NCBI GenBank assembly: GCA_017402995.1
Contig: JAFQOV010000009.1
Coordinates: 1-64,000 of the forward strand
Length of the DNA stretch: 64,000 nucleotides
From: Candidatus Gastranaerophilales bacterium
Lineage (GTDB): Bacteria > Cyanobacteriota > Vampirovibrionia > Gastranaerophilales > Gastranaerophilaceae
Direction of reading: 5' to 3'
Under the pieces are notes generated by a model that had not been told where the DNA came from, searched no databases, and worked only from the letters and a program-made list of their open reading frames with translations. Shown one piece after another: positions 54,178 to 62,889 of this stretch. The first letter of the stretch is position 1. Each line of letters opens with the position of its first letter. Made by a program: the position numbers and the translations under genes.

Positions 54178-54555
54178 ATGTATATGCCTGATGGTATTTT
54201 GTGTTCTTCTACTCACGAGTGGGTGTGTGAAGAAGATAATATCGCAACAATTGGTTTAACAGATGTTGCAATTGAACATTTGGGCGAAATTCTATTTTTG
54301 GAATTACCCGAAATTGACGCATATTTTTCTAAAGACGAACCTTTTGCAACAATTAACTCTACAAAAGGTGCACATGAATTATACATGCCGGTTTCAGGAA
54401 CAATTGTTGAAGCAAATGAGCAATTAATCAACTCCGTTGAGCTTTTAAACGAAGATTGCTATTCTAATTGGCTGATTAAAATAAAACCAGATGATTTTAA
54501 TAAAGACGCAGCAAATTTAATGGAATATAGCGATTATATAGATGAAGTAAAATAA
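54178..54555 (+). CDS. gcvH: Glycine cleavage system H protein
   Basis: 125 residues, the usual length. The lipoyl-accepting Lys63 is in INSTKGAHELYMPVSG; the start has THEWV and IGLTDVAIEHLGEILFLELP. It shuttles the aminomethyl group in glycine cleavage. gcvP and gcvT are not nearby; a stand-alone gcvH can also serve lipoate transfer. A TAAGGAG site precedes the ATG. Confidence 0.95.
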   Translation: MYMPDGILCSSTHEWVCEEDNIATIGLTDVAIEHLGEILFLELPEIDAYFSKDEPFATINSTKGAHELYMPVSGTIVEANEQLINSVELLNEDCYSNWLIKIKPDDFNKDAANLMEYSDYIDEVK

Positions 54556-54556
54556 A

Positions 54557-54583
54557 AAAAGCCTCTTTGAAAGAGGCTTTTAA
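54557..54583. terminator. Bidirectional terminator between gcvH and the surface protein gene
   Basis: Stem GCCTCTT / AAGAGGC (54561-54567 with 54571-54577) extended by A/T pairs, with a run of seven Ts on the minus strand and CTTTTAATTT on the plus strand. Confidence 0.9.
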
Positions 54584-54604
54584 TTTATTTGTTTATTTGT
54601 TTTA

Positions 54605-57475
54605 TTATTCTAACATACTATCATCTAGCATTGAAGAGAAATCTAAGCCACCGTCTTGTGCTTCAACTGAGTCTGTTGCGGTTGCTGGTGCTTCTTCTAC
54701 AACTGGTGCATTTTCAACAATTGTTTCAACTTCAGGAGCTACTTCAACAGCTGACGCATCATCAGTTGTTTTAACTTCAGGAACTTCATCTATGACTGGA
54801 GGAAGGTCTAAAGAGCTATCTTCACCGTCTGGGTCTGGTCCTGCACCTGTTGTTTTTGGTTCTTCGTTAATATCATCTTCAACAGCGTCATCTTTTGATG
54901 TTGCAGATGTTGTTGTATTTGCATTATTTGAACCATTCGAACCATTTGCACCATTTGTGCTATTTGAACTTTGAGAATTTGTATTTGTAGTTGTATTTGT
55001 AGTTGTATTTGTGTTTGTGTTTGTCACAGGAGCTTCAACAGGAACATAATCTATTGTAACTTCGTCATATTCTGAAACATCACCAACAGGAGCTTCGTCT
55101 ATTACAACTGTTTCAGTAACTGTTGTTTTAAAATTAATTCCGCCGTCGCCAGTATTTGTTGTGTCATCATCTGTATCAACTTCTGGCATATCTGTGCAAT
55201 CGCCACCAGCTGGAGGATTAACTACTCCACCTTGTTCCGGAGTTTCTGTGCCTGTTGTTGTGTCATCACTTCCGCCTTCATCACCAAAACCGATTCCACC
55301 GTCACCAGCATCAGTACCACCTTCATCTTTTGGACCTTCATCTGGACCAACTAATGGGCAATCATCATCATCATCTGTTTCATTATCGCCACCGCCGATA
55401 TTGACTCCACCGTCACCAGCTTCTGGGTCTTTATCACCAGGTATTGTTTCATCACCAACTTCTGGTAATTCTGGGCAATTTGGGTCATCTTTGTCGATAT
55501 AAATATATACAGGAACTTCTTTGATTACTTCAACATATTTTGTTTCACCTGGGATATAAACTGGAACTTCTTTAATTACTTCCTTTTCAATATATACAGG
55601 TTTATCAACATAAACTGTTTTTGTTCTTGTTCTATATACGATTTTTTCAACAGGAACTTCTTTGATTACTTCAACTGGAACTTCCTTGATGATTTCTTTT
55701 ACAACTTCAACAGGAACTTCTTTGATTACTTCTTTAACAACTTCAACAGGAACTTCCTTGATGATTTCTTTTACAACTTCAACAGGAACTTCAACATATT
55801 CTGTTTTTCCAGGAACTTCTTTGATTACTTCTTTAACAACTTCATATGGAACTTTAACATATTCAGTTTTTCCAGGAATATAAACTGTTTCACCAGGAAC
55901 TTCTTTGATTACTTCTTTTTCAAGGTAAACAATAGAATCTGGATCAGACTCTTGTTTTTCAACAAACGCTAAAGGTTGCAAGTTAATTCTTAATTCTTTT
56001 TCTGGCGCTTGAGAAAAATCAATTGGCTCATATAAATCCATTGCTGTGATTGAACGGTCTTTGTATACGCCTAATAGAGCATTATTGTTGTCTATTGTTT
56101 GTCTAACTGCACTTAGGGCTAATGATTCATATTTATCTGGATTTTTTTCATATGCTTCTTTTAAAGTTGTGCCATCAGTAAATTTGTACATACCTAAAAC
56201 ATTGATGAAAGTTCTTTCATTTTCTTTGAAATCTTTCATATCAATAACAGGTTCTTCGTGTGCAACATAGCTGATGACTGCTTTGTTATAGTCTGCTGGT
56301 AATTCTTCTTGTAATAATGTATGAATATCATCATTACCAATAGAAGAATCTAAGCGGTTTGTTGTTTCTTCCGCCATAACGCTAACTGGAACGTTTGGAA
56401 GAACTAAATCTAGGTTATATCCATTGTTGATAACGTATTTAACAAGTGCTTGTTGGTTATCATTTTCGCTTGAATTTTTGAAAATTTCTTCGTTTGGTTC
56501 ATACAAGCTAATACCATGCCAAATTGCGATACCAGCTTTTGAATTCATTGTTTTAATGCCGTATGTTTCAGCTAATGCTTTATCTACGATTGCAATGATT
56601 GCCTCTGCATCTTTCGCATTTTTCAATTGTTCACTATCAAACTCAAGAGAAATCGCATGTCCTTCTTCAAGCTCTGTTGAAGGAGTATATGTAGTTGAAC
56701 CGACAAATACTGTATCATGATCGTTTCTCATTTCTTCAAATACAGTAACATCTGGTAAATGGATTGATTTAACAGAATCATCTTTAATGAATTTTGTTTC
56801 CATAATTGTTTCATATGGGATATTTGTAACGTCACCGTCACCATATGAATCTTTGTTTTCATCTAAAACAATATCTGCCATCCAAGGATTTGATTTCAAA
56901 ATTGAATATGCAGCCAATTGTCTTTCTTGGTAATCATCTTCTTCAATGTTATAGACATAAGTCATGATATCATCTAGGTTTGAATATTGACCTAATGTTT
57001 CAGTTTCATTTTTCATTTGAACAATTGAAGAATCAGGTTTAATTATTCTTGCTTTGTAGTTGTCTGTTAAGTCAAAAGTCAATGATGGTGCGTCATTTGT
57101 TTGTCCTTCTTGGAAAACTCTATCAATCATACCAGAATAATCAGGCATTTCGCCAGATTCATGGATTCCAGGAGGATTTAAAATATCTGCATCATCAGTT
57201 TTTTTACTTAAAATAGCGCTACAACCAGGAATGATTGAAGTTAGCGCCATAGCGCCTGCTGCAGCACCTGCTTTAATTCTTGTGGCAAGACTGTATGAAC
57301 CAGTATTTTTTTTGGCTTTTTTCTCTTTTTTAGCTTTTTTTGCTTTTTTACCTTTGCCAGAAAAACTAACGCTATCATATGAATTAGCATATAAAGAAGG
57401 GTTATATGCTGTTTTTGCAAGCTTTAAACCATTTTTATTTGTTAATTCTAAATAAGATATTTTCTTAACGTCCAT
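54605..57475 (-). CDS. Large repeat-rich surface protein
   Basis: 956 residues from the ATG at 57475, chosen because AAAGGTAAG lies just upstream; a longer frame reaches 57580 without one. Layout: N-terminal tail with SVSFSGK (35-41) and a Lys/Ala-rich patch (41-57); a hydrophobic stretch ending SIIPGC (about 62-83) that may be an internal lipobox or anchor; a mixed domain (about 90-490); EVPVEVVKEVIK-type repeats; and a long Asp/Gly-rich then Asn/Thr-rich low-complexity region. It looks like an extended stalk or adhesin. Copy D of the element lies upstream. Confidence 0.7.
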   Translation of the reverse strand: MDVKKISYLELTNKNGLKLAKTAYNPSLYANSYDSVSFSGKGKKAKKAKKEKKAKKNTGSYSLATRIKAGAAAGAMALTSIIPGCSAILSKKTDDADILNPPGIHESGEMPDYSGMIDRVFQEGQTNDAPSLTFDLTDNYKARIIKPDSSIVQMKNETETLGQYSNLDDIMTYVYNIEEDDYQERQLAAYSILKSNPWMADIVLDENKDSYGDGDVTNIPYETIMETKFIKDDSVKSIHLPDVTVFEEMRNDHDTVFVGSTTYTPSTELEEGHAISLEFDSEQLKNAKDAEAIIAIVDKALAETYGIKTMNSKAGIAIWHGISLYEPNEEIFKNSSENDNQQALVKYVINNGYNLDLVLPNVPVSVMAEETTNRLDSSIGNDDIHTLLQEELPADYNKAVISYVAHEEPVIDMKDFKENERTFINVLGMYKFTDGTTLKEAYEKNPDKYESLALSAVRQTIDNNNALLGVYKDRSITAMDLYEPIDFSQAPEKELRINLQPLAFVEKQESDPDSIVYLEKEVIKEVPGETVYIPGKTEYVKVPYEVVKEVIKEVPGKTEYVEVPVEVVKEIIKEVPVEVVKEVIKEVPVEVVKEIIKEVPVEVIKEVPVEKIVYRTRTKTVYVDKPVYIEKEVIKEVPVYIPGETKYVEVIKEVPVYIYIDKDDPNCPELPEVGDETIPGDKDPEAGDGGVNIGGGDNETDDDDDCPLVGPDEGPKDEGGTDAGDGGIGFGDEGGSDDTTTGTETPEQGGVVNPPAGGDCTDMPEVDTDDDTTNTGDGGINFKTTVTETVVIDEAPVGDVSEYDEVTIDYVPVEAPVTNTNTNTTTNTTTNTNSQSSNSTNGANGSNGSNNANTTTSATSKDDAVEDDINEEPKTTGAGPDPDGEDSSLDLPPVIDEVPEVKTTDDASAVEVAPEVETIVENAPVVEEAPATATDSVEAQDGGLDFSSMLDDSMLE
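55500..55930 (-). repeat. EVPVEVVKEV tandem repeats in the surface protein gene
   Basis: Imperfect repeats of the units KEVIKEVPVEVV and YIPGxTxYVEV, alternating charged and beta-branched residues. The DNA repeats are close enough to recombine. Such repeats form stiff rods in surface proteins. Confidence 0.85.
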
Positions 57476-57507
57476 ATTACTTACCTTTTTACAAATTCTG
57501 TATTTAC

Positions 57508-57534
57508 AACTATTAAAAACGATAATAATTGCCC
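57508..57534 (-). promoter_or_regulatory. GSGCAAWW-N13-ATASTT element, copy D (variant)
   Basis: On the minus strand, GGGCAATT (57534-57527), 13 bases, ATAGTT (57513-57508); one base differs from ATACTT. The ATG of the surface protein follows 32 bases on. Confidence 0.5.
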
Positions 57535-57612
57535 TTGTTCTAGCGATTTTTTTTAAATTTTTTACAATTCTTAATATCAACCCCTAGGGAATAATTATCA
57601 TATCACAAAAAA

Positions 57613-60168
57613 TTATTTTGAATATTTTTTTATTATTTTTTGCATAAATTTTGTTTTATGAAATGGCAAATTTTCATTTTTTTCAAAATTAATATGAATT
57701 AATTTATTTTTTTCAGGGTTAAAATTGTAAAATTTTTCTCCGTCGTTTTCAAAAATAATTTTTGAAAAACCATAATTTTTAGAATAAATTGTTTTAATTT
57801 CAAAATCATTTAACAATTCAACTGTTTCAAAATGCGGGTGGTTAAATTTGTTTATTCCAACCGAAACAAGTGCAAATTTTGGCTTTGAATATTCAAGCAT
57901 GGCTTTGCTTAAAGTACCTTTTGCGCCGTGGTGACCAACTTTTAAAATATCAATTTGCGAAAAATATTTTTTCAATTCTTCAAAAACTTTATTTGAACAA
58001 TCTGCCATAAATAAAACGTTTTTGTCTTTATAATTTAATAATGAAATTATAGAAGTTTCATTATCTGACTTACTTTTCAAGTGTTTAGAGTTTTGCGAAA
58101 CAAAAGTTTTTAAGCTTAAATTTTCTTCGTCATATACCACTTGGTTATTTTTTGCAATTTCATAATTTAATTTATTTTCTTCAAGATAATCCAAAATATT
58201 TTGTGATAGTTCAGATTTTGCATTTTTAGTTTGAATTAAAATCTTATTTACTTTTGTTGTTTTTAAAATGTCTAGCGCACCACCACAATGGTCAGAATCA
58301 AAATGAGTAATAATCATTAATTCTAATTCTTTGATTCTTTTATTCCTCAAATATGGATTAATTACACTATCTGCGCTAGAAAAAGATTTATATATCTTTT
58401 TACCTGTATCAATCATGATGAATTTATTTTTTGGAGTTTTAATCAAAAAACTGTCCGCATTTTCAACATCAAACATAACAATTTCTAGGTTTTTAGATGG
58501 AATTTGTACAAAAGTCATTGAAAAAATTAAAATCAAACCAATTAAAATCAAGTTCATTTTTCTTTTTTGAAAATTAATTTTGATGTTATAGGTCAAAAAT
58601 AAAACCAATGTCCAAAATAGAAACATTTGAAAAATGCTATAACCCTTAATTAAAATCAAGGAGTGTTTAAATGAAGCAAAGAAGGCGCTTGTTTTAACCA
58701 AAAGAAGCAAAAATGGATATGCCAAAAAATCAAAAACTTGTACTAAAAATTCGTTTAAAAACGGAATTAAAGCTAAAATTGAACCCAAAAAACCCACAAA
58801 ACTCAAAAGTGCAATAAAAGGAACAACTACAATATTTGCAAACAGAGAAAAGGTTGCAATGTTGTTAAAATAATATATTTGTAGTGGCAAAACCCAAAGT
58901 TGCGCAACAAGCGGAATTGCAACAATAGAGGCTAATTTTTTAGGCGAAAACAAAAAGAAAAGATATTTCTTAACTCTTGAAGCTTTTTTATATTTTTCAA
59001 TATATTTTTCATCTAATTCATTAAATTTCTCAATTATCACAGGAACGCACAAAACAAGACCGATTGTCACAATGAAAGAAAGTTGAAAACCAATATCAAA
59101 AATCATTTTAGGACTAAAAAGCAAAATTAAAAAAGCAACAAATGAAATCAGAGCAATGGAATTTGCCTCTCTATCAATTAATTTTCCAAATAAAACAAAT
59201 AAAAGCATTAAAGAAGCTCTTAAAATTGAAGGCGGAAAACCAGTCATAAACGTATAAAACACGACGAAAATTGCACCCGTTGCAATTGAAAGATTATACG
59301 GAAAACGAAAAAGGGTTGCTATCCACCACCAAATCCCAAAAATTAAAGCAACGTTTAAACCACTCGCGGCTAAAAGATGTAAAAGACCGGAATTTTTAAA
59401 ATTTTCTTTAACATTTTCATCAGGATTAATCGTTTCCGAACCAAAAACAATGCCCGCCAAGATTTCAAGCTCAGGCGATTTAATATTTTTTGCATGTTGC
59501 AAAACGATTTCATTTCTTTTTATCTCAAAAACTCTTAAAATTGAATACCAAAAATCGTTCAAATCTTTATTTAGTTCTGGCTCTTTAACCTTTTCAAAAG
59601 TTTCAATATCACCATATAAAATATTTTTCACACCCTGATTTGATAAATATTTTCGATAATCAAATTGATATGGGTTTGTTGCGTTTTTTGGTGTTCTTAA
59701 TTTGCCTTTGATTTTAATATAATCGCCGATTAAGATATTATCGAGATTTTTATTTTTTAAATCTATACTAACTAAAATTTTTGGACAAATTTGTTCAAAT
59801 TTTTTGTCTAAAACCTTAATTTCATTTGCATTAACATAAAACTTCAACTTATTTGAATCTTTTTTAAAATCTTTTGAGGAAATAACTTGCCCAGATAATT
59901 CAACATTATTCAAATTCAAATTGTCGACATATGTTTTTTCAATATTTGTAATATTTTGCGCCCTAAAAATTCCAAAGAAAAATATCAAAGACAAAATTAA
60001 AATTTTCTTATTTTCAAAAACTTTAAATGTAATCCCCAAAATCAATGTCAAAAGGGCAAAAAGGGCGAAAGTGATTTCTTTTGATGAAAAAACCGCCAAA
60101 ATCCCAAGGATATAAAAAATCGAAATAAAAATCGTGAATATTTTTGTTTTTGGTAATTTCTCTTCCAT
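57613..60168 (-). CDS. comEC: ComEC/Rec2 DNA-uptake channel protein
   Basis: 851 residues. Two early membrane helices, an OB-like periplasmic domain (about 75-200), the competence membrane core (about 230-560, GSETINPDENVKENFKNSGLLHLLAASGLNV) and a cytoplasmic metallo-beta-lactamase-like domain (about 570-830) with MIITHFDSDHCGGA and VLFMADCS. It passes single-stranded DNA through the inner membrane. With comM it indicates a potential for natural transformation. It begins two bases after ftsY. Confidence 0.94.
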   Translation of the reverse strand: MEEKLPKTKIFTIFISIFYILGILAVFSSKEITFALFALLTLILGITFKVFENKKILILSLIFFFGIFRAQNITNIEKTYVDNLNLNNVELSGQVISSKDFKKDSNKLKFYVNANEIKVLDKKFEQICPKILVSIDLKNKNLDNILIGDYIKIKGKLRTPKNATNPYQFDYRKYLSNQGVKNILYGDIETFEKVKEPELNKDLNDFWYSILRVFEIKRNEIVLQHAKNIKSPELEILAGIVFGSETINPDENVKENFKNSGLLHLLAASGLNVALIFGIWWWIATLFRFPYNLSIATGAIFVVFYTFMTGFPPSILRASLMLLFVLFGKLIDREANSIALISFVAFLILLFSPKMIFDIGFQLSFIVTIGLVLCVPVIIEKFNELDEKYIEKYKKASRVKKYLFFLFSPKKLASIVAIPLVAQLWVLPLQIYYFNNIATFSLFANIVVVPFIALLSFVGFLGSILALIPFLNEFLVQVFDFLAYPFLLLLVKTSAFFASFKHSLILIKGYSIFQMFLFWTLVLFLTYNIKINFQKRKMNLILIGLILIFSMTFVQIPSKNLEIVMFDVENADSFLIKTPKNKFIMIDTGKKIYKSFSSADSVINPYLRNKRIKELELMIITHFDSDHCGGALDILKTTKVNKILIQTKNAKSELSQNILDYLEENKLNYEIAKNNQVVYDEENLSLKTFVSQNSKHLKSKSDNETSIISLLNYKDKNVLFMADCSNKVFEELKKYFSQIDILKVGHHGAKGTLSKAMLEYSKPKFALVSVGINKFNHPHFETVELLNDFEIKTIYSKNYGFSKIIFENDGEKFYNFNPEKNKLIHINFEKNENLPFHKTKFMQKIIKKYSK

Positions 60169-60170
60169 TT

Positions 60171-61115
60171 TTAATCAAAAATTGCACTGATAAAATCATC
60201 TTTTTTAAAATCGGCCAAGTCGTCAATTCCTTCGCCAAGTCCAATTAATTTTGTTGGAATGTTTAAATCTTTTGCAATTGAAAAAATCATGCCACCTTTT
60301 GGCGTGCCATCAAGTTTTGTTATCGCACAAGCGCTAATTTCCATTGCTTCTTTAAACACACTTGCTTGGCTCAAACCGTTTTGTCCTTGTGAACCATCAA
60401 GCACCAACAAGGTTTCTAAATTATCATTTTCTTCAACTTTTTTTGAAATTACGTTTTTAATTTTTTTCAATTCTTCAATTAAATTAAACTTATTTTGTAA
60501 ACGCCCAGCTGTGTCGATTATTACAACATTGTGGCTGTCTTTTCTTGCTAAATCTATTCCGCGATAAGCTAAAGAAGCACTATCTGCTTTGTCTTCTCTT
60601 AAAATTGCAACATCTGCGCGCTTTGCCCAAATTTCAAGCTGCTCCTCTGCCGCCGCTCTAAAAGTATCTCCCGCAACCAATAAAACAGAATTTCCCTCTT
60701 TTTTAAATTTGTTTGCAAGTTTTCCAATCAAAGTCGTTTTACCAGCACCATTAACACCTACGACAAGATAAATGTTTAATTTATCTTTATCAAATTTTAG
60801 GGTATTTGTTTCGGTTTTGTTTAAAATTGCAGATAATTCATCTTTTAAAAAGTCTTTAAGCTGGTGCGCTTTAACATTTTGAGATTTAATTTTTTCAACA
60901 ATTTCATATGCCAAATTAACACCAATATCGGCTTTAATTAACATTGCCTCAATATCATCTAGCGCATATTCGTCTATTTCTTCGCCGACAACATCTAAAA
61001 CGCTATCTACGATTGAATTTGCGGTTTTTTTCAAAGCATTTTTTAAAAGGTCAAACCCGCCAATGTTGGCAGGTTTTTCGACTTCATTATTATTTTTTTT
61101 AAAAAAATTAAACAT
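60171..61115 (-). CDS. ftsY: Signal recognition particle receptor FtsY
   Basis: I place the start at the ATG at 61115 (MFNFFKK), preceded by GAAAGAT; a TTG four codons earlier is less likely. 314 residues: N domain then GTPase domain with VVGVNGAGKTTLIGKLA, DTFRAAAEEQLE, IIDTAGRLQNK, ITKLDGTPKGG and GLGEGIDDLADF. The acidic A domain is missing, as in many bacteria. It docks SRP-ribosome complexes at the membrane. Overlaps the nusB end by eight bases. Confidence 0.96.
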   Translation of the reverse strand: MFNFFKKNNNEVEKPANIGGFDLLKNALKKTANSIVDSVLDVVGEEIDEYALDDIEAMLIKADIGVNLAYEIVEKIKSQNVKAHQLKDFLKDELSAILNKTETNTLKFDKDKLNIYLVVGVNGAGKTTLIGKLANKFKKEGNSVLLVAGDTFRAAAEEQLEIWAKRADVAILREDKADSASLAYRGIDLARKDSHNVVIIDTAGRLQNKFNLIEELKKIKNVISKKVEENDNLETLLVLDGSQGQNGLSQASVFKEAMEISACAITKLDGTPKGGMIFSIAKDLNIPTKLIGLGEGIDDLADFKKDDFISAIFD

Positions 61116-61761
61116 ATCTTTCAACAACTCTTGCTAAAATGCCATTGATAAATGATGGTGAATCATCTGTTGAATATTTTTTAGCTAATTCTAGTGCTTC
61201 ATCAATAATTACTTTATGTGGCGCATCTTTAATGAATGCTAGTTCTGTGATTGCAATTCTTAAAATATCTTTATCGATTTTGAATAATCTTTCAATATCC
61301 CAACCGAAAGCGAACTCGCTAATCATTTTATCGATTTCATTTTTATTTTGTTGATATTCATAACATATTTTCATGACATATTCTTCAACGTCATCATTTT
61401 CAGATAATGTGCAAAGTTCGGCGATATCTAGCGCGCTTAAAGTTTTTTCAGCTGCAGATAACATTGAATCAATTTTTGCTTCAAAATCTGATGTTAAAGG
61501 AATTGCAACAGGGATATTATCCGCATCAATTGGGCGAGAAAGGTTATCTTCGTGATTGTTTTCAAATTCAATGATTTCATTTTTAATATCATTTAATTTT
61601 GAAATCGCCATTGAAACTTCTTCGCTTGCTGATGAGATTAATGTTCTCACTGATTTTAAAATGATTTGTGAAAAATCTTCTGTTTTATATTTTTCGATAT
61701 TTTTATCTAATTGTGAAAATAATATTAAAGCTATTTCTCTGCTTGCTCTTCTTGCTTGCAT
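61108..61761 (-). CDS. nusB: Transcription antitermination factor NusB
   Basis: 217 residues, longer than usual (about 140-160). The start RRASREIALILFSQLD and the end LRIAITELAFIKDAPHKVIIDEALELAKKYSTDDSPSFINGILARV are typical. The extra length is in a Glu/Asp-rich insert near residues 60-120. NusB acts with NusE in rRNA antitermination. Overlaps ftsY. Confidence 0.92.
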   Translation of the reverse strand: MQARRASREIALILFSQLDKNIEKYKTEDFSQIILKSVRTLISSASEEVSMAISKLNDIKNEIIEFENNHEDNLSRPIDADNIPVAIPLTSDFEAKIDSMLSAAEKTLSALDIAELCTLSENDDVEEYVMKICYEYQQNKNEIDKMISEFAFGWDIERLFKIDKDILRIAITELAFIKDAPHKVIIDEALELAKKYSTDDSPSFINGILARVVERYV

Positions 61762-61815
61762 TTTTAATTCCTTTTCGTTTCTGATAAATTTATTATATTG
61801 AAAAAAAATCTATTT

Positions 61816-62889
61816 TCATAGAATTTTTTTAATTACATCAACATATTTCGTCATAATTTCATTTTTTTCATAATCTTTTATGTTTTGTAGCGCATTTTTT
61901 GAAATTTTTTCTTTTTCTTCGCTATTCATTTTTGAAATCTTAGTCAAAATTTCTTTAATTTCATCTGCTCGAGGTTCAATTAAAAAACCATTTTCATAGT
62001 TTTTTATGACCCCATCAATCCCTGTGTTTTTAACTCCAATTGTAATCAAACCCCTTGATAGCGCTTCAAGATATGATATTCCAAAAGTTTCATTAACAGA
62101 TGGCAAAATAAAAATATCGTAATTATCTAGCGTTTGATGAATTTTTGAGTGCTCAATTTGTCCGCATAAATTAATTTTATTTTCCAAATTATATTTTTTA
62201 ATTAATTTTTTTAATTTTTTTTCTTCCCTACCGCTTCCATAAATATCATACTCAAAATCAAACCCTGCTTGACTAAGCGCCAAAATAACTTTATCTAAAT
62301 TTTTTCTTTTAATTAATTTTGATAGGGTGACAATTTTTAATTTTTCATTATTAAATTCTTTTTTTGAAACAATATTTTCTTTCAAAACATATGAAGGCAA
62401 CAAAAATTTAGCGTTTAATTTTTCTTTTAAAAACTCATTTCTTGCGCCAATAATTTTTGCACAATTAAGCGCTTTTTTAAGAGCATTTTTAAAATAAAAC
62501 AAATATTTAAAAGAACTTAAAACCTCAAAATCACTTTGATGAATAATTGCAACATGGGGCAAATTTAACTTTTTGTTCATTTCGTATGCGCATAAATGCC
62601 CAGATGGCATATGAGAAATTATTAAATCAAAATCTATATCAAATGGATTTTTCGCATTAAAAAAAGGAAAAATAAAATTTTGATTATAGATTTTTATTCC
62701 TTGTTTTTCAAAAAACCCATTTTTCACAATTTTATGTTTTCGAATTATTGAATTTAACAAAAAATTAGGGCGAAAAACACAAAGTTCTTCGCCAAAATCT
62801 TTTAAACCAACTGCAAAATCTAAAATTGCGTTTGGAATTGTTTTATCTTCAATGATTGGATATAAATCAGTTATTAATAATATCTTCAT
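61816..62889 (-). CDS. GT4-family glycosyltransferase
   Basis: 357 residues with a GT-B fold. The donor-binding domain has KIVTLSKLIKRKNLDKVILAL (about 184-204), YGSGREEKKLKKLI (about 217) and the EX7E-type FILPSVNETFGISYLEALSRGL (about 255-276). The family transfers sugars from nucleotide donors, often in cell-surface glycan building; the acceptor is unknown. It overlaps the glyS stop by one base and precedes nusB. Confidence 0.88.
   Translation of the reverse strand: MKILLITDLYPIIEDKTIPNAILDFAVGLKDFGEELCVFRPNFLLNSIIRKHKIVKNGFFEKQGIKIYNQNFIFPFFNAKNPFDIDFDLIISHMPSGHLCAYEMNKKLNLPHVAIIHQSDFEVLSSFKYLFYFKNALKKALNCAKIIGARNEFLKEKLNAKFLLPSYVLKENIVSKKEFNNEKLKIVTLSKLIKRKNLDKVILALSQAGFDFEYDIYGSGREEKKLKKLIKKYNLENKINLCGQIEHSKIHQTLDNYDIFILPSVNETFGISYLEALSRGLITIGVKNTGIDGVIKNYENGFLIEPRADEIKEILTKISKMNSEEKEKISKNALQNIKDYEKNEIMTKYVDVIKKIL

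Noticed and set aside
55161-55502. Ser/Pro-rich plus-strand frame inside the surface protein gene
   Set aside because: It is the mirror of the Asp/Gly-rich low-complexity region and has no independent signals.
55500-55930. CRISPR-like regular repeat seen in nucleotide sequence
   Set aside because: The repeats are in frame and encode EVPVEVVKEV units of a protein; there are no unique spacers.
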